From CAVQLX01 sp963811605 (GTDB taxonomy: Bacteria > Desulfobacterota > Binatia > DP-6): a stretch of 64,000 bases of DNA. The notes under the pieces are model-generated. The model saw nothing but the letters and a program-made list of their open reading frames with translations. It had not been told where the DNA came from and searched no databases. The position numbers and the translations under genes are program-made. Location: NCBI GenBank assembly GCA_963811605.1, contig CAWESA010000010.1:62001-126000 (forward strand), read 5' to 3'. Positions 1 through 10,341 of this stretch are shown here, one piece after another (the stretch's first letter is position 1; every line of letters starts with the position of its first letter).

Positions 1-854
<854 letters not shown>

Positions 855-860
855 GTCGCG

Positions 861-1460
861 ATGCCCGCTCCGGAGACGGTCGAGGTCGGCGAGCTCCGGC
901 GCGCGCTCGCCACGCACCGGCCGAAGCTCCTCGCCGGCAGCCGGCGCGCGGCGGTCGCGGTCGTCGTGCACGATGCCGCCGCCGCGCCCGAGATGCTGTT
1001 CATCGAGCGCGCCCGACATCCCGCCGATCCCTGGTCGGGCCACATGGCGTTTCCCGGCGGACGGGTCGATCCGGGCGACGCCGACGCGCGCGCGGCCGCC
1101 GAGCGCGAGGCGCTCGAGGAGCTGGGCCTGTCGCTCGCCGGAGCGGAGCGGCTCGGGCAGCTCGACGACCTGAACGCCGGCGTCCGCCTGGTGGCCCCGC
1201 TGGTGCTGTCGGCCTTCGTGTATCGCCTGGACGCGCGGCCGTCGCTGATCCCGAACCACGAGGTGGCGGAGGCGCTGTGGGTTCCCGTCCCCGCGCTGCT
1301 CGATCCGGCGCGCCACGTCGGCTACCGCCGCGGACCGGCGCGATGGCCCGGCGTCTGCGTCGGCGACCCCGAGCGGCACATCGTGTGGGGCCTCACCTAC
1401 CGGCTCTTGCAGGGCCTGTTCGCCGTCGCCGGCACGCGCCTGCCGCCGGGGTCGCGCTGA
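861..1460 (+). CDS. NUDIX hydrolase, CoA-pyrophosphatase (NudL) type
   Basis: Predicted to hydrolyse a nucleoside diphosphate linked to another group; the NudL branch cleaves CoA and its derivatives. The 199-residue protein has a NUDIX box starting FPGGRVDPGDAD and ending REALEELGL (residues ~70-96), preceded by GHMAFPGG. The preceding FIERARHPADPWSG segment resembles the NudL signature but is not a full match. It starts 6 bases after argF and is probably co-transcribed with it. The next gene converges from the other strand. Substrate is inferred from family resemblance only; a more general NUDIX hydrolase is possible. Confidence 0.85.
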   Translation: MPAPETVEVGELRRALATHRPKLLAGSRRAAVAVVVHDAAAAPEMLFIERARHPADPWSGHMAFPGGRVDPGDADARAAAEREALEELGLSLAGAERLGQLDDLNAGVRLVAPLVLSAFVYRLDARPSLIPNHEVAEALWVPVPALLDPARHVGYRRGPARWPGVCVGDPERHIVWGLTYRLLQGLFAVAGTRLPPGSR

Positions 1461-1473
1461 TCCGCCCGCCGGG

Positions 1474-2559
1474 TCACGGCCGGGTGCCGAGCGCGCGGCG
1501 CAGGAAGCCGGTCACGAGGTCGACCGTCCGGGCGTGGATCACGGCGCGGTCGGGCGAGGTCGCCGCGTCGACACACACGATGGCCGCGACCAGGCGCCCG
1601 GGCAGCGTGCACACCGGCATGAACACGAAGTGCCCCGTCCCCGGCACGGTCCGCAGGCGCGCGCCCGGGATGTGCTCCGCGTAGCGCGCCGCGTTGTCGG
1701 CGAACGGCACCAGCTCGTCGTCCGGCGAGGCGATGATCTCGACCGGGATTCGCACCGCGCGCAGGCTCGCCGTCGTGGCGGCGAGGCCCAGCACGGGCGC
1801 CAGCGCCACGACCGCGCGCACGCGCCGGTCGCGATACGAATCGCCGCCGCGATCGAGATCGCGGATCGCGCGGACGTCGAGGTCGGCGATGAAGCGGCAG
1901 TCCGGTCCCGCGCCGGGCCCCAGGCAGGCGGCCACGAAGTCGGTCGGCCGCAGGCGCGCGCCCGCCAGCAGCAGGACGGTCACCCCGCCGGAGGAATGAC
2001 CGGCGGCGGCGATGCGCCGGCGATCGATGTGGCGGCCGAAGGTGCGGTCCGCCAGCATCCCGGTCAGGGCGACCGACACGTCCGGGGCGCGGCGCCAGAC
2101 CGCGAAGCGCCCTTCCGGGCTGTCATCGCCGAAGCGGTCGCCGGGATGGTCGACCGCTGCCACGATCCATCCCGTGCCGGCCAGCGCCTCGGCGAGCCAG
2201 GCGAGGTTCGATCCGTCCCCGCCGCTGCCGTGCGACAGCATCAGCAGCGGGTGGCGCGCGCGCCCGAGCGCCGGCGGCGCTTCCCAGGCGCCGCGTCCCG
2301 GGAAGATGCCGTCGAAGTTCGTGGTCTCCTCGACGGTGCCCGGTCCGGCCGGATACCAGACCGTGACGGCGAGACGACGGCCGCGCAGGCGATCGTCGAA
2401 GACGCGGCTCGTGATCCCGACCGGAGGACGCGGCGCGGTCACCGCTGCCGGCGCCGGGTCGGCGGAGATCGCCGGCGACGCGGGCGCGGGCCGACGACAC
2501 GCGGTCGCCAGCGCGATCGCGATCAGGAGCACGCCGGTGGCGGTGCGATGCCCCGTCAC
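1474..2559 (-). CDS. Exported alpha/beta hydrolase, PAF-acetylhydrolase/dienelactone hydrolase-like
   Basis: A 361-residue serine hydrolase with a hydrophobic N-terminus ending in a cysteine (IALATAC), so it is exported and possibly a lipoprotein, although the lipobox is imperfect. It has a VTVWYP strand, an oxyanion-side SHGSGG motif (residues ~110), the nucleophile elbow GHSSGG, an acid-bearing SPDDELVPF segment and a catalytic-His candidate in GTGHFVF. The fold and motif order resemble the secreted hydrolase at 14667-16013. It is transcribed against argF and argG and separated from argG by about 230 bases. Substrate unknown. Confidence 0.75.
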   Translation of the reverse strand: MTGHRTATGVLLIAIALATACRRPAPASPAISADPAPAAVTAPRPPVGITSRVFDDRLRGRRLAVTVWYPAGPGTVEETTNFDGIFPGRGAWEAPPALGRARHPLLMLSHGSGGDGSNLAWLAEALAGTGWIVAAVDHPGDRFGDDSPEGRFAVWRRAPDVSVALTGMLADRTFGRHIDRRRIAAAGHSSGGVTVLLLAGARLRPTDFVAACLGPGAGPDCRFIADLDVRAIRDLDRGGDSYRDRRVRAVVALAPVLGLAATTASLRAVRIPVEIIASPDDELVPFADNAARYAEHIPGARLRTVPGTGHFVFMPVCTLPGRLVAAIVCVDAATSPDRAVIHARTVDLVTGFLRRALGTRP

Positions 2560-2786
2560 GCGACGTTCAGCCGCGGCAGGCCCGCGAACTCCTCCGGCGC
2601 GCGGCGCGGCCGGTCGTTCGTGGTTCGAAGGATGTCCCGGCTCTGGACGACATGACGCCCACGGCTCCCGGGCAGCGGGCAGCCGATGCGGCTGCTCCTC
2701 TAGCCTCGCATCCTCGGGGGCGCAAGCCGGCCGCGGTGCCGCGCACGTTGGTCCCTCGCGGAACCGTGTGCTAGGGAGCGGGCGTC
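2560..2786. promoter_or_regulatory. Divergent intergenic region upstream of argG
   Basis: About 230 bases between the start of the hydrolase on the minus strand and the argG start. It must hold the argG promoter and probably the promoter of the hydrolase. I see no strong consensus -35/-10 pair, no clear ARG-box palindrome and no gene. A GGGAGCGGG stretch just before the argG ATG can serve as ribosome binding site. Confidence 0.4.
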
Positions 2787-3994
<1,208 letters not shown>

Positions 3995-3998
<4 letters not shown>

Positions 3999-5404
3999 GC
4001 CGCCGGCCTGCCGGCGGCCGCGCGAACCGCGCCGCCAAGGCGTGGGCCGGTCGCTTCGACACCCCCACCGCGGGCATCGTCGAGGAGTTCACCAGCTCTC
4101 TGCCCGTCGACCGCGTCCTCTATCCGTACGACATCGCCGGCAGCCGCGCCCACGTGAAGGCGCTCGTCCGGGCCCGCCTCCTCACCCCGCGCGAGGGACG
4201 ACGGCTGGACGCCGGCCTGCGGCGCGTGCTCGCGGAGCTCGACGACGGCGCCTTCCGCTTCCGGCGCAGCGACGAGGACATCCACATGGCGGTCGAGCGC
4301 CGCCTGACGGAGCTCATCGGACCCCTGGGCGGCAAGCTGCACACGGGCCGCAGCCGCAACGACCAGGTGGCGCTCGACCTCCGGCTCTGGCTACGCGCCG
4401 AGTGCGACGCCCTCGACGCCGACCTGGCCGCGCTGCAGCGCGCCTTCGTCGCCGTCGCGCGCCGCCACCAGACGGCGGTGCTGCCGGGGTACACGCATCT
4501 CCAGCGCGCGCAGCCCGTGCTGCTCGCGCATCACCTGCTCGCCTACCACGAGATGCTGGCGCGTGATCGCGGGCGCGTGCGCGACTGCCGCGACCGCGCC
4601 GACGAGCTGCCGCTCGGGGCCGGCGCGCTCGCCGGCGCGGGCTTCGCCCTCGACCGCCGCTACGTCGCCCGGCTGCTCGGCTTCGCCCGCGTGACCCGCA
4701 ACAGCCTCGACGCCGTCGGCGACCGCGACGCGGCCGCCGAGTTCCTGGCCGCCGCCGCCATCGCCGCCGTGCACCTCAGCCGGCTCGGCGAGGAGCTCGT
4801 GCTGTGGGCCAGCGAGGAGTTCGGCTTCGTGCAGCTTCCCGACGCCTTCGCCACCGGCAGCTCGATGATGCCGCAGAAGAAGAACCCCGACGTCGCCGAG
4901 CTGGTGCGCGGTCGGACCGGCCGCGTGGTGGGCGCGCTGGTCGCGCTGCTGACGACGCTGAAGGGCCTGCCGCTCGCCTACAATCGCGATCTCCAGGAGG
5001 ACAAGGCGGTCGTCTTCGACGCGGCCGCGACCCTGCGACGCTCCCTCGCCGTGCTCGCCGCCATGCTGCCGGCGCTCCGCTTCGACACCGCGCGCATGGC
5101 GGCGGCGGGTGACGGCCTGCTGCTCGCCACCGACGTCGCCGATCTCCTGGTCGAGCGCGGGCTGCCGTTCCGGCGCGCGCACGAGGTGGTCGGCGGCCTC
5201 GTCCGGCACTGCCTCGCCACCGGCACGCGGCTACGCGACCTCGACGCCGCGACGCTGCGGCGCCACTCCCCGCTGCTCGATCCGGCCGTGATGCGCACCC
5301 TCACGCCGGCGCGCTCGGTGGCGCGGCGGCGGGTGGTCGGCGGCACCGCGCCCGGCGAGGTGCGGCGCCAGCTGGCGCGCGCCGCACGCGAGGCGCGCGC
5401 GTGA
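3995..5404 (+). CDS. argH: Argininosuccinate lyase
   Basis: Splits argininosuccinate into arginine and fumarate. 469 residues, normal for the family. It carries KAWAGRFDTPT at the N-terminus, TGRSRNDQVALDLRLW near residue 110, and the fumarase/aspartase-superfamily signature SSMMPQKKNP near residue 290. The start is the ATG overlapping the argG stop; an open frame extends far upstream but runs inside argG. The gene ends in a GTGA overlap with the following lipoprotein gene (5401-5404), so argG, argH and the lipoprotein form a tightly coupled unit. Confidence 0.97.
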
Positions 5405-5868
5405 GGGGCATGGCCGCATGGGTGGCAGCGCTCGGGCTCGCCGCCGGAGCGCTGGCCGGATGCGGCAACAAGACGCCCCTGCAGCCGCCCAAGGACGTGC
5501 AGCCCGGGCCGGCCACGGCGCTGCTCGCGAGCTCGTCGAAGGACGGCGTCGTGCTCACGTGGCGCCGGCCCACGTCGTACACCGGCGGCAAGCGCATGAG
5601 CGACCTCGGCGGATTCGTGGTCGAGCGCGCCTCCGGCGATGGCACCGGCGCCTACGGGCCCATCGGGCGCATCGAGCTCGACGACCAGACGCGGTTTCGC
5701 CCCAAGCGCGACATGACATGGACCGACGGCACGGCGGTCGCCGGGACGCGGTATCGCTATCGCGTGATCGCGTTCACCCTGGATGGCTACGAGAGCGCCC
5801 CCGCGGGCCCGGTGCCGATCGTGTTCGATCCGACCAAGGCGCCGCCCCCGCCGCCGCCGGCCGAGTAG
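5401..5868 (+). CDS. LptM-like lipoprotein with fibronectin type III-like domain
   Basis: 155 residues starting at a GTG that overlaps the argH stop (an ATG at 5410 is the alternative). The signal peptide ends in a clear lipobox LAGC, and the mature N-terminus CGNKTPLQPP resembles the small lipoprotein LptM/YifL found next to lysA or dapF in many proteobacteria. Residues ~35-145 look like one FN3-type beta-sandwich (VVLTWRRP, GFVVERASG, YRYRVIAF), followed by a proline-rich tail. Outer-membrane or periplasmic lipoprotein; role unknown. The FN3 part is not present in the classic short LptM. Confidence 0.75.
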   Translation: MRGMAAWVAALGLAAGALAGCGNKTPLQPPKDVQPGPATALLASSSKDGVVLTWRRPTSYTGGKRMSDLGGFVVERASGDGTGAYGPIGRIELDDQTRFRPKRDMTWTDGTAVAGTRYRYRVIAFTLDGYESAPAGPVPIVFDPTKAPPPPPPAE

Positions 5869-5873
5869 CCCCC

Positions 5874-8800
5874 CTACGCGCCGAGCGTCTCGAGGAGCGC
5901 GCGTGCCTCCAGGAGGTCGCGGGTCTCGAAGGCCTCCGTGAAGCGCCGGTAGACCGGTGCCAGCACGTCGCGCGCTCCGCTGGCGTCGCCCGTCCTGGCC
6001 CAGAAGCGCGCCAGGCTGGTCGCGGCGCGCAGCTTGAGTGCGAGCCCGCCGCGCCGGCGCGACAGCTCCAGCGCACGCCGCAGGCGGGCATCGGCGGCCG
6101 CCGCCCGCGCCGGGTACTGGGCCAGCGCTTCGCCGGCGATGCGGTGCAGCTCGCCCTCGAAGGCCCGGGCGCCGGACTCGTGCAGGGCGGCGCACTCCTC
6201 CTCGACGATCGCCAGCGCCTCCGCGGCCCGGCCCTCGCGCACGTAGGCCGTGGCCAGGAACGCCCGAGCGGAGATGTTGAAGGTCGAGCCCGTGCCCACG
6301 ATGGCCGTGTAGCCGCGCTCCATGCGCGTCGTGCCGGCGGCGAAGTCGCCGTCCTCGGCCAGCGCCCAGCCGTGGATGAACTCGCCCCACCCGAGCCATT
6401 CGGGAAAGCCCTGCTCGGTCGCGACCGCGGTCAGCGCCGCGGCCGTGTCACGGGCACGATCCGGCTCCCGCCGCAGCTGGCTCACCCAGGCCGCCAGGAG
6501 GAGCGCGAGCCCCAGGCTGAACGGGTGTCCGCGCCCGCGCGCGAACTCGACCAGGGCCAGCGCGCGGCGCGCGGCCTCGTCGGCGTGTCCCGAGATCCAC
6601 GCGCCCACCGCGAGATAGCCCTGCGCCACGACCGACGGGTCGTCGCCGTAGCGCAGCGCGTGCCCGCGATGCCGCTCCACGTCGTACACCCGGAGCACGT
6701 CGTCGAGATGGGGCTTCGCGCGGTAGGGCTCGCCGTGCCAGAAGCGGATCTCGCCGAGCAGGCGGCGCGCCTCCATCACCAGCGCCTCGTCCCCGCCCCG
6801 CGCACCGCGATCGAGCAGCTCCTGCGCGAGCCGGGCGGCGCGCGGCAGCTTCCCCTGCTCGATGTAGACGCTGGCCAGCCCGTGCAGCGCGACGAGACGC
6901 TCCGGGGCGTCCCCCACACGCTCGCACAGCGCCTCGGCGCGGGCGTAGGCGCGCGCGGCGGCGGGCGCCGCGTGGCCCTTGGTGGCCACCAGCACCGGGC
7001 CCAGGCGCGTCAGCAGGACGAGCTCCTGCCGGTCGCGATCGGGCGATCTGGGACGCTTCGAGAGCAGCGCCAGGGCCGCCGTGAGATGGCGCTCCGCCTC
7101 CGCATTCGCCGACCGGGCCGCCGCCTGCTCGGCGGCGAGCCCGAGATACTCGATCGACTTCTCCGCGTTGCCGCTGCGCTCGTAGTGATGGGCGAGCGCG
7201 CCCAGGTGATCGCCGAGCGCCGGCGCGAAGAGCCGCTCGAGGGCGGCCGCCGCCCGCTCGTGAAGCGCACGCCGCCGGTCGCCGAGCAGCGACCCGTAGG
7301 CGGCGTCCTGCGTGAGGGCGTGCTTGAAGACGTAGACCGTCCCGGTGCGCGTCTCCTCGCGATAGACGAAGTCGGCGTGCTCCAGCGTCACCATGCCGGC
7401 CTCGAGCTCCTCCCCGGTGCACGGCGCCACCTCGCGCGCCAGCGCGATCCCGGCGGTGCGGCCGAGGACCGCCAGCGTCTGCAGCAGCGCCTTCTCCGGC
7501 GGCGCCAGCCGGTCGATGCGCGCCGCCAGCACGTCCTGCACGCTGGCCGGCACGCGCACCGCGGCGAGCGCGCCGCGCTCCAGCGCCCCCTCCTCGACCA
7601 GCGTCTGGACGAGCTCCTCCATGAAGAACGGGTTGCCCTCGGCCTTCGTCAGGACGAGATCGTGCAGCGGCCCGAGCGCCGAGTCCTCACCGACGAGCGC
7701 CGCGACGAGCAGCTTCGCCTCCTGCGGGCGCAGCGGCTCCAGACGCAGGCGCAGCGCGCCCCACGGCTCCGCGTACTCGGGGCGCGCATTGGTCAGCAGG
7801 AGCACCGCCGCCCCCGGGACGGCGGCCGCGAACTCGACGAGGAAGCGCTCGCTCTCGGCATCGAGCCAGTGCATATCCTCGACCACGAGGACCAGCGGAT
7901 GCTCGGCGCTCTCGCGCACCCAGAGGCGCGTGAGCGCGTCGTGCAGGCGCCGCCGGCGGACGTCGGGCGCCATCTGCTGGAGCGCGAGCGCCGCGTCCGC
8001 CACGCCGAGCAGCGCCAGCAGGTGCGGCAGCGTCTCCTCCAGCCCGCGATCGAGCGCGAGCACCTTGCCGGTCACCCGCTCGCGCCGTCGCCGCTCGTCG
8101 TCGTGCGGCTGGATGTCGCAGTAGCGATGCAGCAGCTCGATGACCGGCAGGTACGAGAACGCGCGTCCGTGCGGAACGCAGGCCGCATCCAGCACCAGCG
8201 CCCGCTCCCGCGCCAGGCTCTTGAGCTCGTGGAGCAGCCGCGACTTGCCGACGCCGGCGTCGCCCACGACCGTGATCGTGCTGCCCGTGCCGCCGAGCGC
8301 GGCCGCGAGCGCCTGCTCGAGGATCGCGAGCTCCGGGTCACGCCCCACGAACCGTGACAGGCCACTGGCGGCGCGCCGCTCCAGCCGCGTGCGCAGCGGC
8401 CCGATGCCGACGAGCCGGTAGAGCCCGACCGGATCCGGCACGCCCTTCACGCGCGCCGCGCCGAGCGGCTGGAAGTCGAAGAAGCCGGTGGTGAGGGCGT
8501 AGGTGCGCTCGCTGACGACGACGCAGCCGGGATCGGCCAGGCTCTCCATGCGCTGCGCCAGGCCGATGGCGTGACCGACCGGCACGACGTCGGCGTGGCC
8601 GTCGCCGTGCGGCGTGCTGCGCACCACCACCTCGCCGGTGTTCAGGCCGACGCGGATCGCCAGGCTGGTCCCCTTCTCGAGGCGCAGGCGCTCGGCATAG
8701 CGTCGCATGTCGTCCTGCATGCGAAGCGCCGCGTGCAGCGCGCGCCGCGCGTGGTCCTCGCACGCCACCGGCGCGCCGAAGAGCGCGAACACACCGTCCC

Positions 8801-8978
8801 CCGTGGACTGGACCACGTGGCCCTCGTATCGCGTCACCGCCTCGCTCATGAGGGCGAGCGCCGGCGCGACCACGGCCTCGGCTTCTTCGGGATCCAGCTC
8901 GGCCATGAGGTCCATGGAGCCCTGGATGTCGGCGAACAGCGCCGTGACGATCTTGCGCTCGCCGTCCGTCGCCTGCAT
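5874..8978 (-). CDS. Class III cyclase domain - AAA ATPase - TPR regulator
   Basis: A 1034-residue multidomain protein. Residues 1-165 form a class III nucleotidyl cyclase domain with metal-binding aspartates in ALFADIQGS and STGDGVFALFG. The usual transition-state Asn is replaced (GLAQRMESLA instead of VNxAARxE), so cyclase activity is uncertain. Residues ~220-480 hold an AAA/STAND-type ATPase with Walker A GDAGVGKSRLL (~238) and a Walker B-like LVLVVEDMHWLD. The C-terminal half is alpha-helical TPR-like. Such proteins act as cytoplasmic signal integrators. Converges on the lipoprotein gene with a 5-base gap; no partner is evident. Confidence 0.85.
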   Translation of the reverse strand: MQATDGERKIVTALFADIQGSMDLMAELDPEEAEAVVAPALALMSEAVTRYEGHVVQSTGDGVFALFGAPVACEDHARRALHAALRMQDDMRRYAERLRLEKGTSLAIRVGLNTGEVVVRSTPHGDGHADVVPVGHAIGLAQRMESLADPGCVVVSERTYALTTGFFDFQPLGAARVKGVPDPVGLYRLVGIGPLRTRLERRAASGLSRFVGRDPELAILEQALAAALGGTGSTITVVGDAGVGKSRLLHELKSLARERALVLDAACVPHGRAFSYLPVIELLHRYCDIQPHDDERRRRERVTGKVLALDRGLEETLPHLLALLGVADAALALQQMAPDVRRRRLHDALTRLWVRESAEHPLVLVVEDMHWLDAESERFLVEFAAAVPGAAVLLLTNARPEYAEPWGALRLRLEPLRPQEAKLLVAALVGEDSALGPLHDLVLTKAEGNPFFMEELVQTLVEEGALERGALAAVRVPASVQDVLAARIDRLAPPEKALLQTLAVLGRTAGIALAREVAPCTGEELEAGMVTLEHADFVYREETRTGTVYVFKHALTQDAAYGSLLGDRRRALHERAAAALERLFAPALGDHLGALAHHYERSGNAEKSIEYLGLAAEQAAARSANAEAERHLTAALALLSKRPRSPDRDRQELVLLTRLGPVLVATKGHAAPAAARAYARAEALCERVGDAPERLVALHGLASVYIEQGKLPRAARLAQELLDRGARGGDEALVMEARRLLGEIRFWHGEPYRAKPHLDDVLRVYDVERHRGHALRYGDDPSVVAQGYLAVGAWISGHADEAARRALALVEFARGRGHPFSLGLALLLAAWVSQLRREPDRARDTAAALTAVATEQGFPEWLGWGEFIHGWALAEDGDFAAGTTRMERGYTAIVGTGSTFNISARAFLATAYVREGRAAEALAIVEEECAALHESGARAFEGELHRIAGEALAQYPARAAAADARLRRALELSRRRGGLALKLRAATSLARFWARTGDASGARDVLAPVYRRFTEAFETRDLLEARALLETLGA

Positions 8979-9043
8979 GGACGTGGCGGGTTCTCGTCCG
9001 GGCGGCGAGCGGTGTCAACCGGCGCGGCGCCCCGGGACGCCGG

Positions 9044-10069
9044 TCATGCCAGGCGATAGCGCTTGAGCTTCTCGTACAGCGTTCGCAGCCCGATCCCGAG
9101 CCGCTCGGCGGCTTCCTTGCGATTGCCGCCGACGGCGAAGCTCAGCAGGTCGTCGACCAGCCGCTCCAGCCGCCGCGTCTCGTGCACCAGGCGCTCCGCC
9201 TTCTCACGCTCCGCGCCCGGATGCTGGAGGCGCTCGACCAGGAGCTGGGCGTGCCCCTTGAGCGCGGCCAGCGGATTGCGGATCTCGTGCGCCAGCACGG
9301 CGGACATCTCCCCGAGCGTCACGAGCGTGCGATCGCGCTCCGCCGTCGCCTGCAAACCCTCGGCGCGCCGGACGAGACGCCAGAGGACGACGGTCGCCGC
9401 CATCAGCGCGAGCACGGTGACGAGCGCGACCGCCAGGCTGCGGGTGGCGGACTGCCGGAGCGCGTTCGCCTCGAGCGGCTCGTAGGCGATCAGCAGGCGT
9501 GGGCGCCCGCCCGGGCCGCCCGGCCCCGGCCCGGGATGCAGTCCCGGCGGGGGCGGCCCGCCATGGTCGGGTGGCGGCGGCATCCGACCCGGCGGCCCGT
9601 CGGGACCGGCGAACGGCTCGGGCGGCGGCGGCTGATGGGGACCGGGCCGGCGGCGGGTCGCTCGCCAGCGCGACCAGCCGTCGAGCTCCAGCACGGTGCC
9701 GGGACGCGCCGCCGCCAGCGACGCCCGCCGGCTCGCGGACAGCGGCCCTCAGTCGCCCGCCCGGGCGAGCGGCGCCCCGTCACGGTCGAGCGCGACGGCG
9801 CAGCGCAGCCCCTCGCACGCCGCCGCCCGCAGCGCCCGCTCGAGCACGGCCGGCGTCACCGGCCGCTCCCACTCGAGCTCGTGGCCGAGTGCGAACAGGA
9901 TGCGGCGTCCTTGCGCCGCCGTCACCTCCGCCCGCACGCGCTCGACCTCGCGCCAGCTCCCGAATGCGGTCGCCAGCAGCGCCAGGCCGAGGGTCGCGTA
10001 GACGAGCGCCTGCGCCCAGCGCACGCGGCGCAGCGAGCGGGACGCCTGGGCGGGAGTCGGACCCTGCAT
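9044..10069 (-). pseudogene. Decayed ZraS-like histidine kinase fused to the Fis-type HTH of its lost NtrC-type regulator
   Basis: Reading on the minus strand from ATG 10069, a membrane segment and a periplasmic sensor domain run to an in-frame TGA at 9749-9751. The same frame then continues without interruption (a reinitiation ATG exists at 9694) through a Pro/Gly/His-rich loop, a second membrane segment and a DHp helix with the H-box LAHEIRNPLAALKG. After LVDDLLSFA (about 9130-9145) the sequence jumps directly to GGNRKEAAERLGIGLRTL, the C-terminal Fis-type helix-turn-helix typical of sigma54 activators. The HATPase, receiver and AAA+ domains are missing, so an internal deletion of roughly 1.5 kb is inferred. 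No functional kinase or activator remains. Confidence 0.8.
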
Positions 10070-10121
10070 GATCGGAGGACGAGCCTAGGGACACCCGGCG
10101 CGGGCGTCCACCAGAGCCGCA

Positions 10122-10137
10122 CGCAAGCGGGATGCCG
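10122..10137 (-). promoter_or_regulatory. Weak sigma54-like promoter facing the decayed two-component locus
   Basis: On the minus strand this reads CGGCATCCCGCTTGCG. The two invariant dinucleotides of a -24/-12 promoter (GG and GC) sit exactly 12 bases apart, but the -24 box matches the TGGCACG consensus only in part. It lies about 50 bases upstream of the kinase start, the right distance for a transcript start. Suggestive because stronger sigma54-like boxes face the other way in the same region. Confidence 0.3.
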
Positions 10138-10179
10138 GCTGGCGCTGCTGCGTGCTCGGCTGCGGCGGCGGGCTGCCGA

Positions 10180-10214
10180 TGCGGATCCCGCATGCGACCG
10201 GTGCGGCATCCGCA
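10180..10214. promoter_or_regulatory. Pair of identical-arm palindromes, candidate activator-binding sites
   Basis: Two inverted repeats with the same arms, TGCGG-N3-CCGCA, at 10180-10192 and 10202-10214. Their centres are 22 bases apart, two helical turns, so both would face the same side of the DNA. They lie about 45 bases upstream of the first sigma54-like box. This geometry is typical of upstream activating sites for NtrC-family activators; the cognate activator was probably the one whose HTH remnant survives at 9044. Confidence 0.55.
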
Positions 10215-10254
10215 GTGCGACGCGGCCTCCACGCCCCGGCGGCGGGCCTTTCAC

Positions 10255-10299
10255 CCCTGGCACGGTGCTCGCACTTACCCTGGCACGGTGCTCGCACTT
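10255..10299 (+). repeat. Tandem 22-bp duplication containing two sigma54-like -24/-12 elements
   Basis: A 22-base unit occurs twice, at 10255-10276 and 10278-10299, separated by a single A (period 23). Each copy contains TGGCACGGTGCTCGCA (10258-10273 and 10281-10296). This matches the sigma54 consensus TGGCACG-N4-TTGCW with a single mismatch and the correct GG-to-GC spacing. The downstream copy would start transcription near 10305, leaving a leader of about 37 bases before the ATG at 10342. Confidence 0.6.
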
Positions 10300-10341
10300 G
10301 CGGTCCGCATGGGGACTCGACATGCACGGCAGGAGACGACG

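Noticed and set aside
5418..8357. 979-codon plus-strand open frame opposite the cyclase/ATPase regulator
   Set aside because: Shadow frame; the minus strand carries cyclase, Walker and TPR motifs.
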